Source: Polynucleobacter sp. TUM22923
Lineage (GTDB): Bacteria; Pseudomonadota; Gammaproteobacteria; Burkholderiales; Burkholderiaceae
Length of the DNA stretch: 64,000 bases
Reading direction: 5' to 3'
Assembly: GCF_030295705.1 (NCBI RefSeq)
Contig: NZ_AP027274.1
Location: 1,054,001 to 1,118,000, forward strand
Positions 8,910-17,848 of the stretch are shown in pieces; position 1 is the first letter of the stretch; each line of letters opens with the position of its first letter. Under the pieces are notes generated by a model, which was not told the DNA's origin, did no database searches, and worked only from the letters and a program-made list of their open reading frames with translations. Made by a program: the position numbers and the translations under genes.

Positions 8910-9854
8910 CTACTTAACTGGGTTCTTCGCTCCCGTGCGCGTCTTTTTCAAAATACTACTGAAAAGATCTTGAATGCGCTCGGAAAATACCTGGAACTCG
9001 GCTGCATGTGCCGTTGAAGCGCGGGCAACGAGTGCAATTACCCGCTTTGGTGCAGGCGATGCTAGTGGTCGCGCTACCAGACTACTACCGTTTAATAAGC
9101 CTCCTTTTACCGCCATCTCTGGCAGTAAAGCAATTCCCATGCCTGACTCCACCATTTGTAAGAGTGTCAGCAAGCTGGTCGCTTCCATCCCATCAGCATT
9201 ACGAATATCTGAACGTTTACAGGCTTGCAACGTATGCTCTCTTAAGCAGTGGCCTTCCTCTAGGAGCAATAAGCGCTCTGCCATTTTGGCTGGCAGTTGA
9301 ATTTCTTTGCCTTTGAGTGCGGGATCGTTTTCTCTGGCAACTAAGTAAAACTCATCATCAAAGAGTTCTTTTACTAATAACCCGGAAGTATCGTAAGGAA
9401 GTGCAATGAGAGCAAAGTCTAATTGATGCTCGGCCAGCCTTGCCAATAAATTAGACGTTAGATCCTCACGCAAGGCAATCTTTAATTCTGGGAAACGCAA
9501 GCGAATATCAGGCAACACATTAGGCAGTAAAAATGGTGCAATGGTTGGAATAACGCCTAGCCGGATTGTTCCAGCCATTGGCTTACCTGCAGCAGCTGAA
9601 TACTCCACCAAATCCTTTGATGCAGCCAAGATCGTCTTTGCCCTTAGTAGGATTTCACGGCCAATCGGCGTAATCGCCACATTCTGTCGATCCCTCTCTA
9701 CCAAACGAATACCCAAGCCCTCTTCCAACTCCTTTAATCCCGCGCTCAGAGTTGATTGGCCTACGAAACAGGCTTCCGCAGCACGTGTGAAGTTCAACTC
9801 CTTAGCAATGGCTACAAAATAGCGCAATTGACGTAATGAGGGTAAGTTAACCAT
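8910..9854 (-). CDS. oxyR: LysR-type peroxide sensor OxyR
   Basis: A transcription regulator that senses hydrogen peroxide through a disulphide. The N-terminal winged helix (about 7-65, with NFTRAAEACFVGQSTLSAGL) is typical LysR type. In the C-terminal domain the two redox cysteines are Cys203 and Cys212 in GHCLREHTLQAC, with the same spacing of nine as E. coli Cys199/Cys208; this pair is why I call OxyR and not just LysR. It diverges from a rubredoxin-reductase-like gene across 105 bases, which contain 11-base-spaced half sites. At 314 residues it is of normal length. Confidence 0.93.
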   Translation of the reverse strand: MVNLPSLRQLRYFVAIAKELNFTRAAEACFVGQSTLSAGLKELEEGLGIRLVERDRQNVAITPIGREILLRAKTILAASKDLVEYSAAAGKPMAGTIRLGVIPTIAPFLLPNVLPDIRLRFPELKIALREDLTSNLLARLAEHQLDFALIALPYDTSGLLVKELFDDEFYLVARENDPALKGKEIQLPAKMAERLLLLEEGHCLREHTLQACKRSDIRNADGMEATSLLTLLQMVESGMGIALLPEMAVKGGLLNGSSLVARPLASPAPKRVIALVARASTAHAAEFQVFSERIQDLFSSILKKTRTGAKNPVK

Positions 9855-9869
9855 GGTTTACAACACTCT

Positions 9870-9907
9870 CTATAATCAATCTATTAGTCAAATAATATCA
9901 CCGTTAT
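9870..9907. promoter_or_regulatory. possible OxyR/LysR binding region
   Basis: Between the divergent oxyR and flavoprotein genes, four AT-rich tetramers lie about one helical turn apart: CTAT 9870, CTAT 9881, ATAA 9892 and TTAT 9904. OxyR sites in E. coli are four ATAG/CTAT-type half sites with 7-base spacers. The match is partial, and the last spacer is 8 bases. Confidence 0.35.
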
Positions 9908-9959
9908 TGATCGGTATTATCGCTAAAGCTAATTTAACGCTTTTTTAGGGAGCTTCGCC

Positions 9960-11129
9960 TTGGATTCAGTTCATCAAAATACATCCCCTGCCATCGTCAT
10001 TATTGGTAGCGGTTTGGCCGGCTACACCGTGATTCGCGAAATTCGCAAACTGGATAAGAGTACGCCAATTACCCTTGTGACTCGTGAACCAGGCTACTCT
10101 TATTCAAAGCCGATGCTCTCTACTGCGATTGCTGGCAACAAGCTAGCTGATCAGCTGATATCTGGAAGCGCTGAAAGTATGGCGGCTCAACTTGAAATCA
10201 CTATTCTTAGCGCAACTGAAGTTACCTCCATTGACACAGGCAAACAAATAATTGAAACCACCAAAGGCGCATTATCTTATGGGAAATTAGTACTGAGTTT
10301 AGGCTCGGATCAGATTCGCTTGCCCCTAGAAGGTAATGCAGCCCATGAAGTGATTACCGTAAATGATCTTGGTGAATATGCCCACTTTCGCCAAGCGATC
10401 GCTGGAAAAAAGAAGGTGGCTATATTGGGCGCAGGACTGATCGGGTGTGAGTTCGCAAACGACCTTGTTTTGGGATCTTTTGAGGTTGATGTTATTGATC
10501 AAGCTCCACAGGCTTTAGGCCGACTACTGCCAGAGGAAGCTGCACATGCACTCCAAAATAAATTAAGTGAAGCGGGTGTCCGCTGGCATTTTGAAACCAC
10601 GGTTCAATCAATCGATCGTGAATTAGAAAATCTACGTATTACTCTAGCCAACGGCAGCACTATTCATTGCGATACCTTTTTATCTGCCGTAGGACTGAAA
10701 CCACGTTTAGAACTAGCCAAAGCAGCAGGGATTGATACTGGACTAGGTATTAAAGTAAATCGACATTTAGAAACCAGCGCTAAAAATGTATTCTCCATTG
10801 GTGACTGCGCAGAAATAGATGGCTTAGTACTGCCTTACGTCATGCCAATCATGCAGGCTGCACGTGTACTTGCACCCAACCTACTGGGACAAGAAGCCAT
10901 TCTGAGTTATCCAGCAATGCCCGTTATGGTGAAAACACCTGTATTACCCACGATTGTTTCCCCTCCAGCAAAAGAAGCAAGCGGTAACTGGAAAATGAAA
11001 ACTATAGAGGGTGGCATCGAAGCACGCTTTGAATCAACCGATGGCCAGTTACTGGGCTTTGCCCTATTAGGCTCTGCTACTACTCAACGCGCAGTGCTTA
11101 CTAAAGAACTGCCGCCTATATTGCAGTAA
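9960..11129 (+). CDS. FAD-dependent NAD(P)H oxidoreductase, rubredoxin reductase-like
   Basis: A pyridine nucleotide-disulphide type flavoprotein of 389 residues, most like rubredoxin-NAD(+) reductase. The FAD-binding motif IIGSGLAGYTVIREI starts at residue 14, a second Rossmann motif AILGAGLIGCEFA is near 155, and FSIGDCAEI near 279 is the C-terminal FAD site. No redox CxxC/CxxxxC pair is present, as expected for this group. The start is a TTG with AGGGAG upstream. No rubredoxin gene is visible in the window, so its electron acceptor is open. Divergence from oxyR suggests peroxide control. Confidence 0.82.
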   Translation: MDSVHQNTSPAIVIIGSGLAGYTVIREIRKLDKSTPITLVTREPGYSYSKPMLSTAIAGNKLADQLISGSAESMAAQLEITILSATEVTSIDTGKQIIETTKGALSYGKLVLSLGSDQIRLPLEGNAAHEVITVNDLGEYAHFRQAIAGKKKVAILGAGLIGCEFANDLVLGSFEVDVIDQAPQALGRLLPEEAAHALQNKLSEAGVRWHFETTVQSIDRELENLRITLANGSTIHCDTFLSAVGLKPRLELAKAAGIDTGLGIKVNRHLETSAKNVFSIGDCAEIDGLVLPYVMPIMQAARVLAPNLLGQEAILSYPAMPVMVKTPVLPTIVSPPAKEASGNWKMKTIEGGIEARFESTDGQLLGFALLGSATTQRAVLTKELPPILQ

Positions 11130-11155
11130 TTTTTGTGGCCAAGTTAATTAATGGT

Positions 11156-11220
11156 CAAGCAACGATCAAGTAAGAATCAAGCAATGATCAAGCAATGATT
11201 AAGTAATAATCAAAAAATAT
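11156..11220. repeat. six degenerate 11-bp direct repeats
   Basis: Units of 11 bases follow each other without gaps: CAAGCAACGAT, CAAGTAAGAAT, CAAGCAATGAT (twice), TAAGTAATAAT and a last partial one. They lie 26 bases after the stop of the flavoprotein gene and just before the terminator stem. Confidence 0.85.
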
Positions 11221-11235
11221 AAAGCAGCATAAAGA

Positions 11236-11264
11236 AAAGGCCCGCATGTAAATTGCGGGCCTTT
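11236..11264. terminator. bidirectional terminator between convergent genes
   Basis: A perfect 11-bp stem AAAGGCCCGCA / TGCGGGCCTTT (11236-11246 and 11254-11264) with a 7-base loop lies between the convergent flavoprotein and PuuD-like genes. A/T flanks allow action on both strands. Confidence 0.8.
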
Positions 11265-11297
11265 GTCATATCAGCAATAAATCAGTACAGCGGTTGC

Positions 11298-11891
11298 TTA
11301 TGAAGAAACTACAAACCAAGTAGTGTTGTGCGACTGAACAATCATCAAAAACAGCATTGGAATTGAAAGTAAAGTGTTTAAACGAGATGTCAGCATAGCA
11401 ACGCGTGCAGATTTCGCTTTGATCTCTGGCTCAACTACCACCATACCTAGAGCCCGCTTTTGATTAGGCCAAATGATGAACCACACATTAAAAGCCATTA
11501 CTAAAGCGATCCACATACCTAAACCAATTGCCCGAAATGGCGCCTGCAAAGTAAACGCTTGATGCGCATAGCCATTCAATACCGCCAAAATCAAACCACT
11601 GACTACGGTAAATAACGCAGCCCAACGGAACCAAAATAATGCTGTTGGCGCAATAACTTTAGTGATCGCAGGTTTTTGTTCATCCGGAATTTTAGACATG
11701 GAAGGAATCTGCACAAAATTAAAGTACCAGAGGAGTCCCACCCACATCATGGCAACCATGACATGAATCCAGCGGAACAAAAAAGGCAATTCAATTGAGC
11801 TTACATTCCCACCCAAAGCAAAAATAATGAGCACCAGCAATACAAAGCCAGCAAAAACAGTGCGTCCCAACGAAGTCAATATTGATGACAT
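11298..11891 (-). CDS. PuuD-family membrane protein (urate hydroxylase N-domain-like)
   Basis: A 197-residue inner membrane protein with about five hydrophobic helices. FRWIHVMVAMMWVGLLWYFN and FNVWFIIWPNQKRALG resemble the N-terminal membrane domain of PuuD-type urate hydroxylase; the full enzyme also has a cytochrome c domain, which is missing here. Single-domain relatives are common in aerobic bacteria and their function is unclear, so urate oxidation should not be assumed. It lies 35 bases downstream of sodB in the same direction and may share its transcript. Confidence 0.7.
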   Translation of the reverse strand: MSSILTSLGRTVFAGFVLLVLIIFALGGNVSSIELPFLFRWIHVMVAMMWVGLLWYFNFVQIPSMSKIPDEQKPAITKVIAPTALFWFRWAALFTVVSGLILAVLNGYAHQAFTLQAPFRAIGLGMWIALVMAFNVWFIIWPNQKRALGMVVVEPEIKAKSARVAMLTSRLNTLLSIPMLFLMIVQSHNTTWFVVSS

Positions 11892-11926
11892 AGCTACCCT
11901 AAAGACTTTAAGTTGAACGCGCTACT

Positions 11927-12505
11927 TTAGGCAAAATTTTGACTAGCAAAATCCCAATTAGCAACATTCCAAAAGTTTTCTACATATTTTGGGCGTGCAT
12001 TGCGAGTATCAACATAATAAGCATGCTCCCAAACGTCACAAGTCAGGAGTGGCTTTGAGTCAGTCGTGAATGGTGTAGCGGCATTACTAGTAGAGGCTAA
12101 ATCCAAAGTACCGTCTGCTTTTTTAACGAGCCAAGCCCAACCAGAACCAAATGTTCCAACAGCGCATTTCGTGAACTCTTCCTTGAATTTATCAAATGAG
12201 CCCCACTTTGCATTGATCGCATCAGCCAAAGGACCGGTAGGTGTTCCGCCACCATTTGGCTTCATACTATTCCAATAAAACGTGTGATTCCAAACTTGAG
12301 CAGCATTATTAAAAACGCCGCCAGCTGCCTTTTTAACGATCTCATCTAAAGGCGCATTTTCAAACTCAGTGCCTTTGATTAGATTATTTAAGTTTGTTGC
12401 ATAAGCTTGGTGATGCTTACCGTAGTGAAACTCAAGTGTTTCTTTTGAAATGAATGGTGCTAGTGCATCCATTGCATATGGCAGTGGAGGTAATGTATGT
12501 TCCAT
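11927..12505 (-). CDS. sodB: iron superoxide dismutase
   Basis: This cytoplasmic enzyme converts superoxide to oxygen and hydrogen peroxide. Metal ligands are His27, His74, Asp157 and His161 ([31 protein letters not shown]). Gln70 just before VWNHTFYW is the outer-sphere glutamine position of Fe-type enzymes. The frame is open 49 codons further upstream, but the ATG at 12505, with AAAGGAA before it, gives the normal 192-residue protein; the upstream part has no SOD similarity. The 3-hydroxybutyrate dehydrogenase gene is 88 bases upstream in the same direction. Confidence 0.95.
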   Translation of the reverse strand: MEHTLPPLPYAMDALAPFISKETLEFHYGKHHQAYATNLNNLIKGTEFENAPLDEIVKKAAGGVFNNAAQVWNHTFYWNSMKPNGGGTPTGPLADAINAKWGSFDKFKEEFTKCAVGTFGSGWAWLVKKADGTLDLASTSNAATPFTTDSKPLLTCDVWEHAYYVDTRNARPKYVENFWNVANWDFASQNFA

Positions 12506-12593
12506 TATTTTTTTCCTTTTAATTGAATTTGATGGCTGGCCGTAGTGCCCAGCCTTGTCGTTACTATAGTCGATTATGGTGTTTTTGTTCAGG

Positions 12594-13370
12594 CTACTGG
12601 GCAGTCCAGCCCCCATCCATATTCCATGCCACACCACGCACCTCAGAGGCATCTGGGCTGCATAGAAATACCGCTAGAGCTGCCAACTGCTCCGGAGATA
12701 CAAATTCACCTGAAGGCTGCTTTTCGGACACCAGAGCGTTTTTTGCCTCTTCATCTGAAATACCTTCACGCTGTGCACGTGCATCTACTTGTTTTTGGAC
12801 TAAGGGGGTCAATACCCAGCCTGGACAAATCGCGTTGCAGGTAACTCCTGTTTTAGCGTTTTCCAGTGCTATCACTTTGGTTAAACCAATAATGCCGTGC
12901 TTGGCAGCAACATACGCCGCTTTTTGAGTTGAGGCTACTAGGCCATGCACAGAGGCGATATTAATAATACGACCCCAGTTTCGTTTTTTCATACCCGGGA
13001 GTGCGTAATGACTTGTATGGAATGCAGAGCTTAAATTGATAGCAATAATGGCATCCCATTGATCAGCTGGAAAATCTTCTACATTGGCAGTGTATTGAAT
13101 GCCGGCATTATTAACCAAAATATCAAGTGCCCCAAAGCGCTTTTCAGTTTGCTTAATTAAATCCTCAATTTGATCGGGCTTACTCATATCAGCGCCGTGA
13201 TAATCCACCTCAACTCCACAGGACTTAATCAAGGCAATGGCGGCATCTTTCTCGCCAAAACCGTTGGCCATAATGTTCGCTCCCTGCTTAGCTAATGCAA
13301 CAGCCATAGCCAAACCAATACCGCTGGTCGACCCCGTAACAAGTGCTGTTTTACCTTTTAATGAAGACAT
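12594..13370 (-). CDS. 3-hydroxybutyrate dehydrogenase (SDR)
   Basis: An NAD-dependent short-chain dehydrogenase of 258 residues. TGSTSGIG (12-19) binds the cofactor, NNAG is at 87-90, and the catalytic residues are Ser140, Tyr153 and Lys157. The segment from ASVHGLVAS to YVAAKHG and the C-terminal [10 protein letters not shown] match D-3-hydroxybutyrate dehydrogenase, which interconverts 3-hydroxybutyrate and acetoacetate in polyhydroxybutyrate turnover. It lies 88 bases downstream of the coxL-like gene in the same direction, so it may also serve the catabolic island. Confidence 0.87.
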   Translation of the reverse strand: MSSLKGKTALVTGSTSGIGLAMAVALAKQGANIMANGFGEKDAAIALIKSCGVEVDYHGADMSKPDQIEDLIKQTEKRFGALDILVNNAGIQYTANVEDFPADQWDAIIAINLSSAFHTSHYALPGMKKRNWGRIINIASVHGLVASTQKAAYVAAKHGIIGLTKVIALENAKTGVTCNAICPGWVLTPLVQKQVDARAQREGISDEEAKNALVSEKQPSGEFVSPEQLAALAVFLCSPDASEVRGVAWNMDGGWTAQ

Positions 13371-13458
13371 AATTTTTTCGCTATTTGAATAAATATAATG
13401 CTTAATCGAAGTACAACTTTTTGTATCAACTAAGGTCTAATATTACAGGATCGTGTTA

Positions 13459-15855
13459 TCAGATTTTTCCAAGTGCCTTTAGAATCTTTTCGCAAGTAAT
13501 AGGCTGATCGAACACAGCCACATTAAATGGCGCTAAAGCATCATTAATCGCATTTTGGACTGCCCCTGGCGCTCCAGCAGTGCCTGCCTCACCAGCACCT
13601 TTAGCCCCAAGCTTAGATGACTGTGTAGGAGTCTGTACGTGCGCAACTTCAATATCCGGCATTTCATTGGCCATCGGCACAAGATAATCAGCCATACTGC
13701 CATTACGCAAAAGCCCACTCTCATCATATAAACACTCTTCAAAGAGAACGCCACCGATGCCTTGAACAATGGCACCGCGTACTTGCTCATCGACTAACAT
13801 GGGGTTTAATACACGTCCACAATCCTCCACTGCCCAATGTTTTAATAGCTTCACAAACCCGGTATCCGGATCAACCTCAACATAAGAGGCCTGCACGCCA
13901 TTGGTAAAGATAAAAGGATATTCTTTTTGAGTGTAGTGACGGGTCACCATTAAGTCTGCAGAAAAACCAATAGGCAATGTATCGGTTCGGAAATATCCAA
14001 TACGCCCAATCTCACCAAAAGGTAAAAGGGTCTCCCCAGAAGCTTTGTCTAAAACATTGCCGCGATAGACCGACAGTGACTCTGGGGGTTTATTCAAAAT
14101 AGCGCCAGCGAGCTTTAAGATGTTCTGCTGAAGGGCTTGGCAAGCCAACAAGACTGCCTCACCGCCAACACCAGCGCCCCGTGAGGCCCATGTACCACCA
14201 CCATACGGGGTGACGTCAGTATCCCCGGTAATAATGCGTACATCCTTAATGGAGATACCTACTGCATCGGCAGCGATTTGCGCATATATGCCTTCTGTAC
14301 CCTGACCCTGCTCACCTACTCCAATTAATACAGAAACCACACCGCTGGGATCCAGTCTTGCAGTGGCTCCGTCCTGGGAGGCAATACGCGCACCGCCTAC
14401 ACCATAAAAAGCTGGGCTAGGATTCGTTAACTCGATCAGAGTTGCAAAACCAATGCCGCGATAAATTCCTTTTTTACGTAACTCAGTCTGCTCTTTGCGC
14501 AAGGCCGGATAGTCAATCATTTTTTCAATCGTACGCAAACATTGCTCATGCGACAACACTTCTAGTTTAATTCCAGAAATTCCGGAGCAAGGGTAGGCAT
14601 CATCTGGAATGACATTGCGCTTGCGAAACTCTAGCGGATCCATCTTGAGTTTTTGCGCTGCCAAATCAACCAACCCTTCCGTTACGGCACAAGCAATTGG
14701 ATGGCCTACGCCGCGATACTGGCAAGTAGGTGTTTTATTTTGAAACACAACATTGAGCTTGGCACGGTAATGCTGGTGCTTATATGGGCCGCCCACAAGA
14801 TTCACAACTTGATTGCCCTCAATAGCGCTCGTTCTTGGAAACATCGAATATGGACCGATAGCCGTGAGATCATCGATCTCAAAGGCCAAAATATCACCAT
14901 CCTTGTTGGCGGCAATACGCCCTTTTATCCGATGCTCGCGTGCATGAATATCGCTTGTAAAAGACTCCAAACGATCTGCTACAAATTTTACTGGGCGGCC
15001 TAACATCATAGCCAAGCCTACTGTTGCAAAATCATCCGGATAGGCGTGGACTTTTATACCAAATGATCCACCCACATCTTTACAAATTACCTGCACGTCT
15101 GACTCAGATAATCCAAACTGGCGACAATACAAATCTTGCATCATATGGGGTGCTTGCTGAGAGTGATATACAACCAGGCGGCGGTCACCCGGATTGTAGT
15201 CGGCGATTTGACAACGTGGCTCTAGCGTCACTCCAGTGTGTCGACCAAACCCAAAAGTAGCCTCAGCAACAATATCTGCACTAGCAAACACCTCATCAAC
15301 ACTGCCGACATCTAAAGTACGGGTAAAGCATAAATTGTCCCCAAGCTCTGGGTGAATTAATGGTGTGTCTGCATCTAGCGCTGTTTCCATAGAAACAACT
15401 GCAGGAAGCTCTTCCCACTCCACCTCAATATGCTGTAAAGCATCTTCTGCTTGAGCGCGCGTTTCAGCAACTACCGCAACTACCGGCTCTCCCTGCCAAC
15501 AAGCTCGGTCAATCGCAAGGGCATATTGTGGGGCAGACTTCATCCCAACTAAGTGTTCTAAAGTGGCAACCCATGGCTTGCATATTGTCGCCATTTGTAC
15601 TCCATCAACTACAGCCAGAACGCCCGGCATTCCCAGGGCGTGCTCGGTATGAATTTTTCCAATCTTCATATGTGCTACTGGAGAGCGCCAATACACGACG
15701 TGACCCATTCTAGGCAACTGGATGTCGTCAACATAAGTGCCTTGACCCTCAAGTAGACGACGAGCTCGATGTCTAGGCTCGCTATTACCAATGTAGCGCT
15801 GATCATTTGTAACAGGATCAAGTATCAACCCCTTGAGATCTGCTGGCTTATTCAT
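13459..15855 (-). CDS. molybdenum hydroxylase large subunit (CoxL/XdhB-like)
   Basis: The molybdopterin-cytosine-dinucleotide subunit of a three-subunit hydroxylase that inserts water-derived oxygen into a carbon centre, often of an aromatic heterocycle. The protein has 798 residues, with a GTYVDDIQLP N-terminal region, the Mo-site loop CQYRGVGHP (378-386) and the catalytic Glu at about 756 in KGAGEAGTAGAPG. The loop is not the AYRCSFR of true aerobic CO dehydrogenase, whose Cys coordinates copper, nor the AYRGAGR of form II enzymes, so CO oxidation is unlikely. It is the last of four genes transcribed coxG-M-S-L; the substrate is unknown. Confidence 0.85.
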   Translation of the reverse strand: MNKPADLKGLILDPVTNDQRYIGNSEPRHRARRLLEGQGTYVDDIQLPRMGHVVYWRSPVAHMKIGKIHTEHALGMPGVLAVVDGVQMATICKPWVATLEHLVGMKSAPQYALAIDRACWQGEPVVAVVAETRAQAEDALQHIEVEWEELPAVVSMETALDADTPLIHPELGDNLCFTRTLDVGSVDEVFASADIVAEATFGFGRHTGVTLEPRCQIADYNPGDRRLVVYHSQQAPHMMQDLYCRQFGLSESDVQVICKDVGGSFGIKVHAYPDDFATVGLAMMLGRPVKFVADRLESFTSDIHAREHRIKGRIAANKDGDILAFEIDDLTAIGPYSMFPRTSAIEGNQVVNLVGGPYKHQHYRAKLNVVFQNKTPTCQYRGVGHPIACAVTEGLVDLAAQKLKMDPLEFRKRNVIPDDAYPCSGISGIKLEVLSHEQCLRTIEKMIDYPALRKEQTELRKKGIYRGIGFATLIELTNPSPAFYGVGGARIASQDGATARLDPSGVVSVLIGVGEQGQGTEGIYAQIAADAVGISIKDVRIITGDTDVTPYGGGTWASRGAGVGGEAVLLACQALQQNILKLAGAILNKPPESLSVYRGNVLDKASGETLLPFGEIGRIGYFRTDTLPIGFSADLMVTRHYTQKEYPFIFTNGVQASYVEVDPDTGFVKLLKHWAVEDCGRVLNPMLVDEQVRGAIVQGIGGVLFEECLYDESGLLRNGSMADYLVPMANEMPDIEVAHVQTPTQSSKLGAKGAGEAGTAGAPGAVQNAINDALAPFNVAVFDQPITCEKILKALGKI

Positions 15856-15874
15856 AATCTATCTCCCAATCACT

Positions 15875-16384
15875 TTAGGCGTGAGCAACAACGGGTTTAA
15901 TTTTTTCACCCTTCAGTCGCGCTTCTAAAACATCCATAATCGCACTCACAATAGAGTGATACCCAGTACATCTGCAATAGTTTCCGGAAATCCACTCGCG
16001 CACCTCTTCACGCGTAGAGGTAGGTTGTTTTTCAATCAACTCAGCAGCTGCAAGCAGCATGCCCGAAGAGCAGAATCCACATTGCATAGCGTTATGGCGC
16101 ATAAATGACTCTTGTAAATCTGCTAAGGCACCGCTTTTAGTCAATCCCTCAATGGTCTCTACGACACTCCCATCAGCTTGCACCGCTAAAAATAAGCAGC
16201 CGCGGATGATCTGCCCATCGACCTTTACGGTACAGGCGCCGCAAGCGCCGTGTTCACAGCCTAAATGAGGGCCCTTTAAAAAAAGGTCTTCCCTTAGGAA
16301 GTCAACTAAATGCTGACGTGGTTCAACTTCAGCTGTAATAGAGGCTCCATTAACAGTCAGCGTAATTTTTTTCTTGATAGTCAT
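15875..16384 (-). CDS. molybdenum hydroxylase [2Fe-2S] subunit (CoxS-like)
   Basis: The small iron-sulphur subunit (169 residues) that moves electrons from the molybdenum centre to FAD. The plant-type cluster is bound by Cys43, Cys48, Cys51 and Cys63 (CEHGACGAC). The second cluster uses Cys102, Cys105, Cys137 and Cys139 (CGFC, CRC). All eight ligands are present. It lies 19 bases upstream of the large-subunit gene and 14 bases downstream of the FAD-subunit gene. Confidence 0.93.
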   Translation of the reverse strand: MTIKKKITLTVNGASITAEVEPRQHLVDFLREDLFLKGPHLGCEHGACGACTVKVDGQIIRGCLFLAVQADGSVVETIEGLTKSGALADLQESFMRHNAMQCGFCSSGMLLAAAELIEKQPTSTREEVREWISGNYCRCTGYHSIVSAIMDVLEARLKGEKIKPVVAHA

Positions 16385-16398
16385 ATCAATCTCCGAAC

Positions 16399-17265
16399 TT
16401 AATTTATAGCTTGAGCAGCGAGGTGCTTCAAGCCGCGCTCTAATAAAACGCCTATTAGGTGCTGTTTTGTTTCAACACTATTAGTGATGTCCGCAATAGC
16501 ATCAATCTCAGCTCTCGCAGCCGCAACAGCACTGGCGATTACTTCCGGCGTGAGCACTTTATCGTTAACCAATGCCTGAGTCTTCATTGCCATTAGCGGA
16601 GTAGACGCAACCGAAAAGAAAGTTAACGCGTAATCACTTAATACATTTCCTTGCTTTTGAGCAACAGCGGCAAGGCCGGCAATAGCATAGTCGCCATGGC
16701 GCCTTGCTAGCTCATGAAAATAAAATACTTGATTGTTATCGGCAACCGGAATCTCTGTCGCCACTAAAATTTCATCCGGCTCTAGGGAGGTTGTGTAAAG
16801 GTCGATAAAAAAATCTTGCGCTGAAATACGACGCTCACCACCAGGGCCCACAATAATCATCGTGGCATTCAATGTCAAACTACAAGCAGGCCATTCGGCT
16901 GCTGGATCACCGTAAGCTAAAGAGCCACCCCAGGTTCCTAAATTACGAATTGCCCTATGCGCAATGTGTGGCGCCGCAGCCTTTAACAATGGAGCATGTT
17001 TAGCCACCAGCTCAGAATCTTCTATTTCAGTATGAGTGACAAGCGCACCAATGCGAAGCTGATTACCAACCAAAGAAATGCCTTTAAGCTCATTAATATC
17101 AGTGATGTCAATCAAGATAGCCGGCTCAGAGAGACGCATATTTAGCGTTGCTAACAAAGTCTGACCCCCAGCTATTAATTGCCCATCATCGCCCGCCTCG
17201 GCCAGCAAAGACAGGGCCTCTGCCAAAACTGTTGGTTTTATATAATCAAATGCTGCTGCCTTCAT
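16399..17265 (-). CDS. molybdenum hydroxylase FAD subunit (CoxM-like)
   Basis: The medium subunit (288 residues) with an N-terminal FAD-binding domain of vanillyl-alcohol-oxidase type and the CODH C-terminal domain. The FAD motifs are AGGQTLLATLNMRL near 32-45 and RNLGTWGGSLAYGDPAAEWP near 107-126, the second being the TxGG-type loop of the family. It is cotranscribed with the Fe-S and large subunits. The electron acceptor is not shown by the sequence. Confidence 0.92.
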   Translation of the reverse strand: MKAAAFDYIKPTVLAEALSLLAEAGDDGQLIAGGQTLLATLNMRLSEPAILIDITDINELKGISLVGNQLRIGALVTHTEIEDSELVAKHAPLLKAAAPHIAHRAIRNLGTWGGSLAYGDPAAEWPACSLTLNATMIIVGPGGERRISAQDFFIDLYTTSLEPDEILVATEIPVADNNQVFYFHELARRHGDYAIAGLAAVAQKQGNVLSDYALTFFSVASTPLMAMKTQALVNDKVLTPEVIASAVAAARAEIDAIADITNSVETKQHLIGVLLERGLKHLAAQAIN

Positions 17266-17303
17266 TGGATTTCCCCTGCGACTTTTTATTGATGTGATCT
17301 ATT

Positions 17304-17777
17304 TTAAATTTTGGTATCGGACTCGAGAGTTAGCACTTCACCACCGACTTCTTTTGCAAATTTCTGAAAAAAGTCATCCGCAATCTTTTTCGCAGATGCG
17401 CTGATTAGTCGGCCGCCGATCTGACCCAGTTTGCCTCCAATAGAGGCCTCTGTTGTATAGGAAACTAAGGTGCCTCCATCAACCTGCGATAACTCCACTC
17501 GTGAACGGCCCTTAGCAAAACCTGCTGCTCCACCAGACCCCTCAAAAGTCATGGAGCAGGACTTATCAGGAATGACGTCGCTCAAAAACAGTTTTCCTGA
17601 AAAACGGGCTCTCACAGGCCCGATTTTGAACATAACTCTGGCGTGGATCTCTTCAGGCAATATACGATTAATTTCTTCGCAACCTGGAATTGACTTAGCC
17701 AAGACGTCAATATCGTTCAAACCCCTCCAGACATCAGGGATTGGAGCAGCAATCAGTTGTTCGCCATTTAGTTCCAT
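17304..17777 (-). CDS. CoxG-like SRPBCC protein
   Basis: A carbon monoxide dehydrogenase subunit G family protein (157 residues). The fold is a lipid- or ligand-binding START-like domain; in Oligotropha, CoxG helps anchor CO dehydrogenase to the membrane. It begins MELNGEQLIAAP and has SIPGCEEI and FKGKL-like (FSGKLFLSD) segments typical of the family. A GTG lies one codon upstream, but AAGGAG is spaced 5 bases from the ATG at 17777, so I chose that. It is the first gene of the molybdenum hydroxylase operon and diverges from tetR. Confidence 0.85.
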   Translation of the reverse strand: MELNGEQLIAAPIPDVWRGLNDIDVLAKSIPGCEEINRILPEEIHARVMFKIGPVRARFSGKLFLSDVIPDKSCSMTFEGSGGAAGFAKGRSRVELSQVDGGTLVSYTTEASIGGKLGQIGGRLISASAKKIADDFFQKFAKEVGGEVLTLESDTKI

Positions 17778-17819
17778 CACTTCTCCTTGGGGTTTGTACG
17801 AATAGAGTCTTATCTACCA

Positions 17820-17832
17820 ATTGTTCAACAAT
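17820..17832. promoter_or_regulatory. palindromic operator candidate 1
   Basis: A perfect palindrome ATTGTT-C-AACAAT lies in the 146-base gap between the divergent coxG-like and tetR genes. Its place suggests regulator binding controlling one or both directions. Confidence 0.45.
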
Positions 17833-17848
17833 GTACCATTATTTAACT

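Noticed and set aside
11156..11220. CRISPR array
   Set aside because: The units are 11 bases, contiguous and without spacers, and there are no cas genes.
12534..12554. Terminator between 3-hydroxybutyrate dehydrogenase and sodB
   Set aside because: GGCTGG and CCAGCC can pair, but no T run follows on the minus strand, so termination is doubtful.
12506..12652. N-terminal extension of superoxide dismutase
   Set aside because: The extra 49 codons overlap the 3' end of the upstream dehydrogenase gene and show no SOD similarity; a ribosome site supports the internal ATG.
13459..17777. Aerobic carbon monoxide dehydrogenase (coxMSL plus coxG)
   Set aside because: Gene order and subunits look alike, but the large subunit lacks the AYRCSFR loop with its copper-binding Cys, and no coxD/E/F maturation genes are present.
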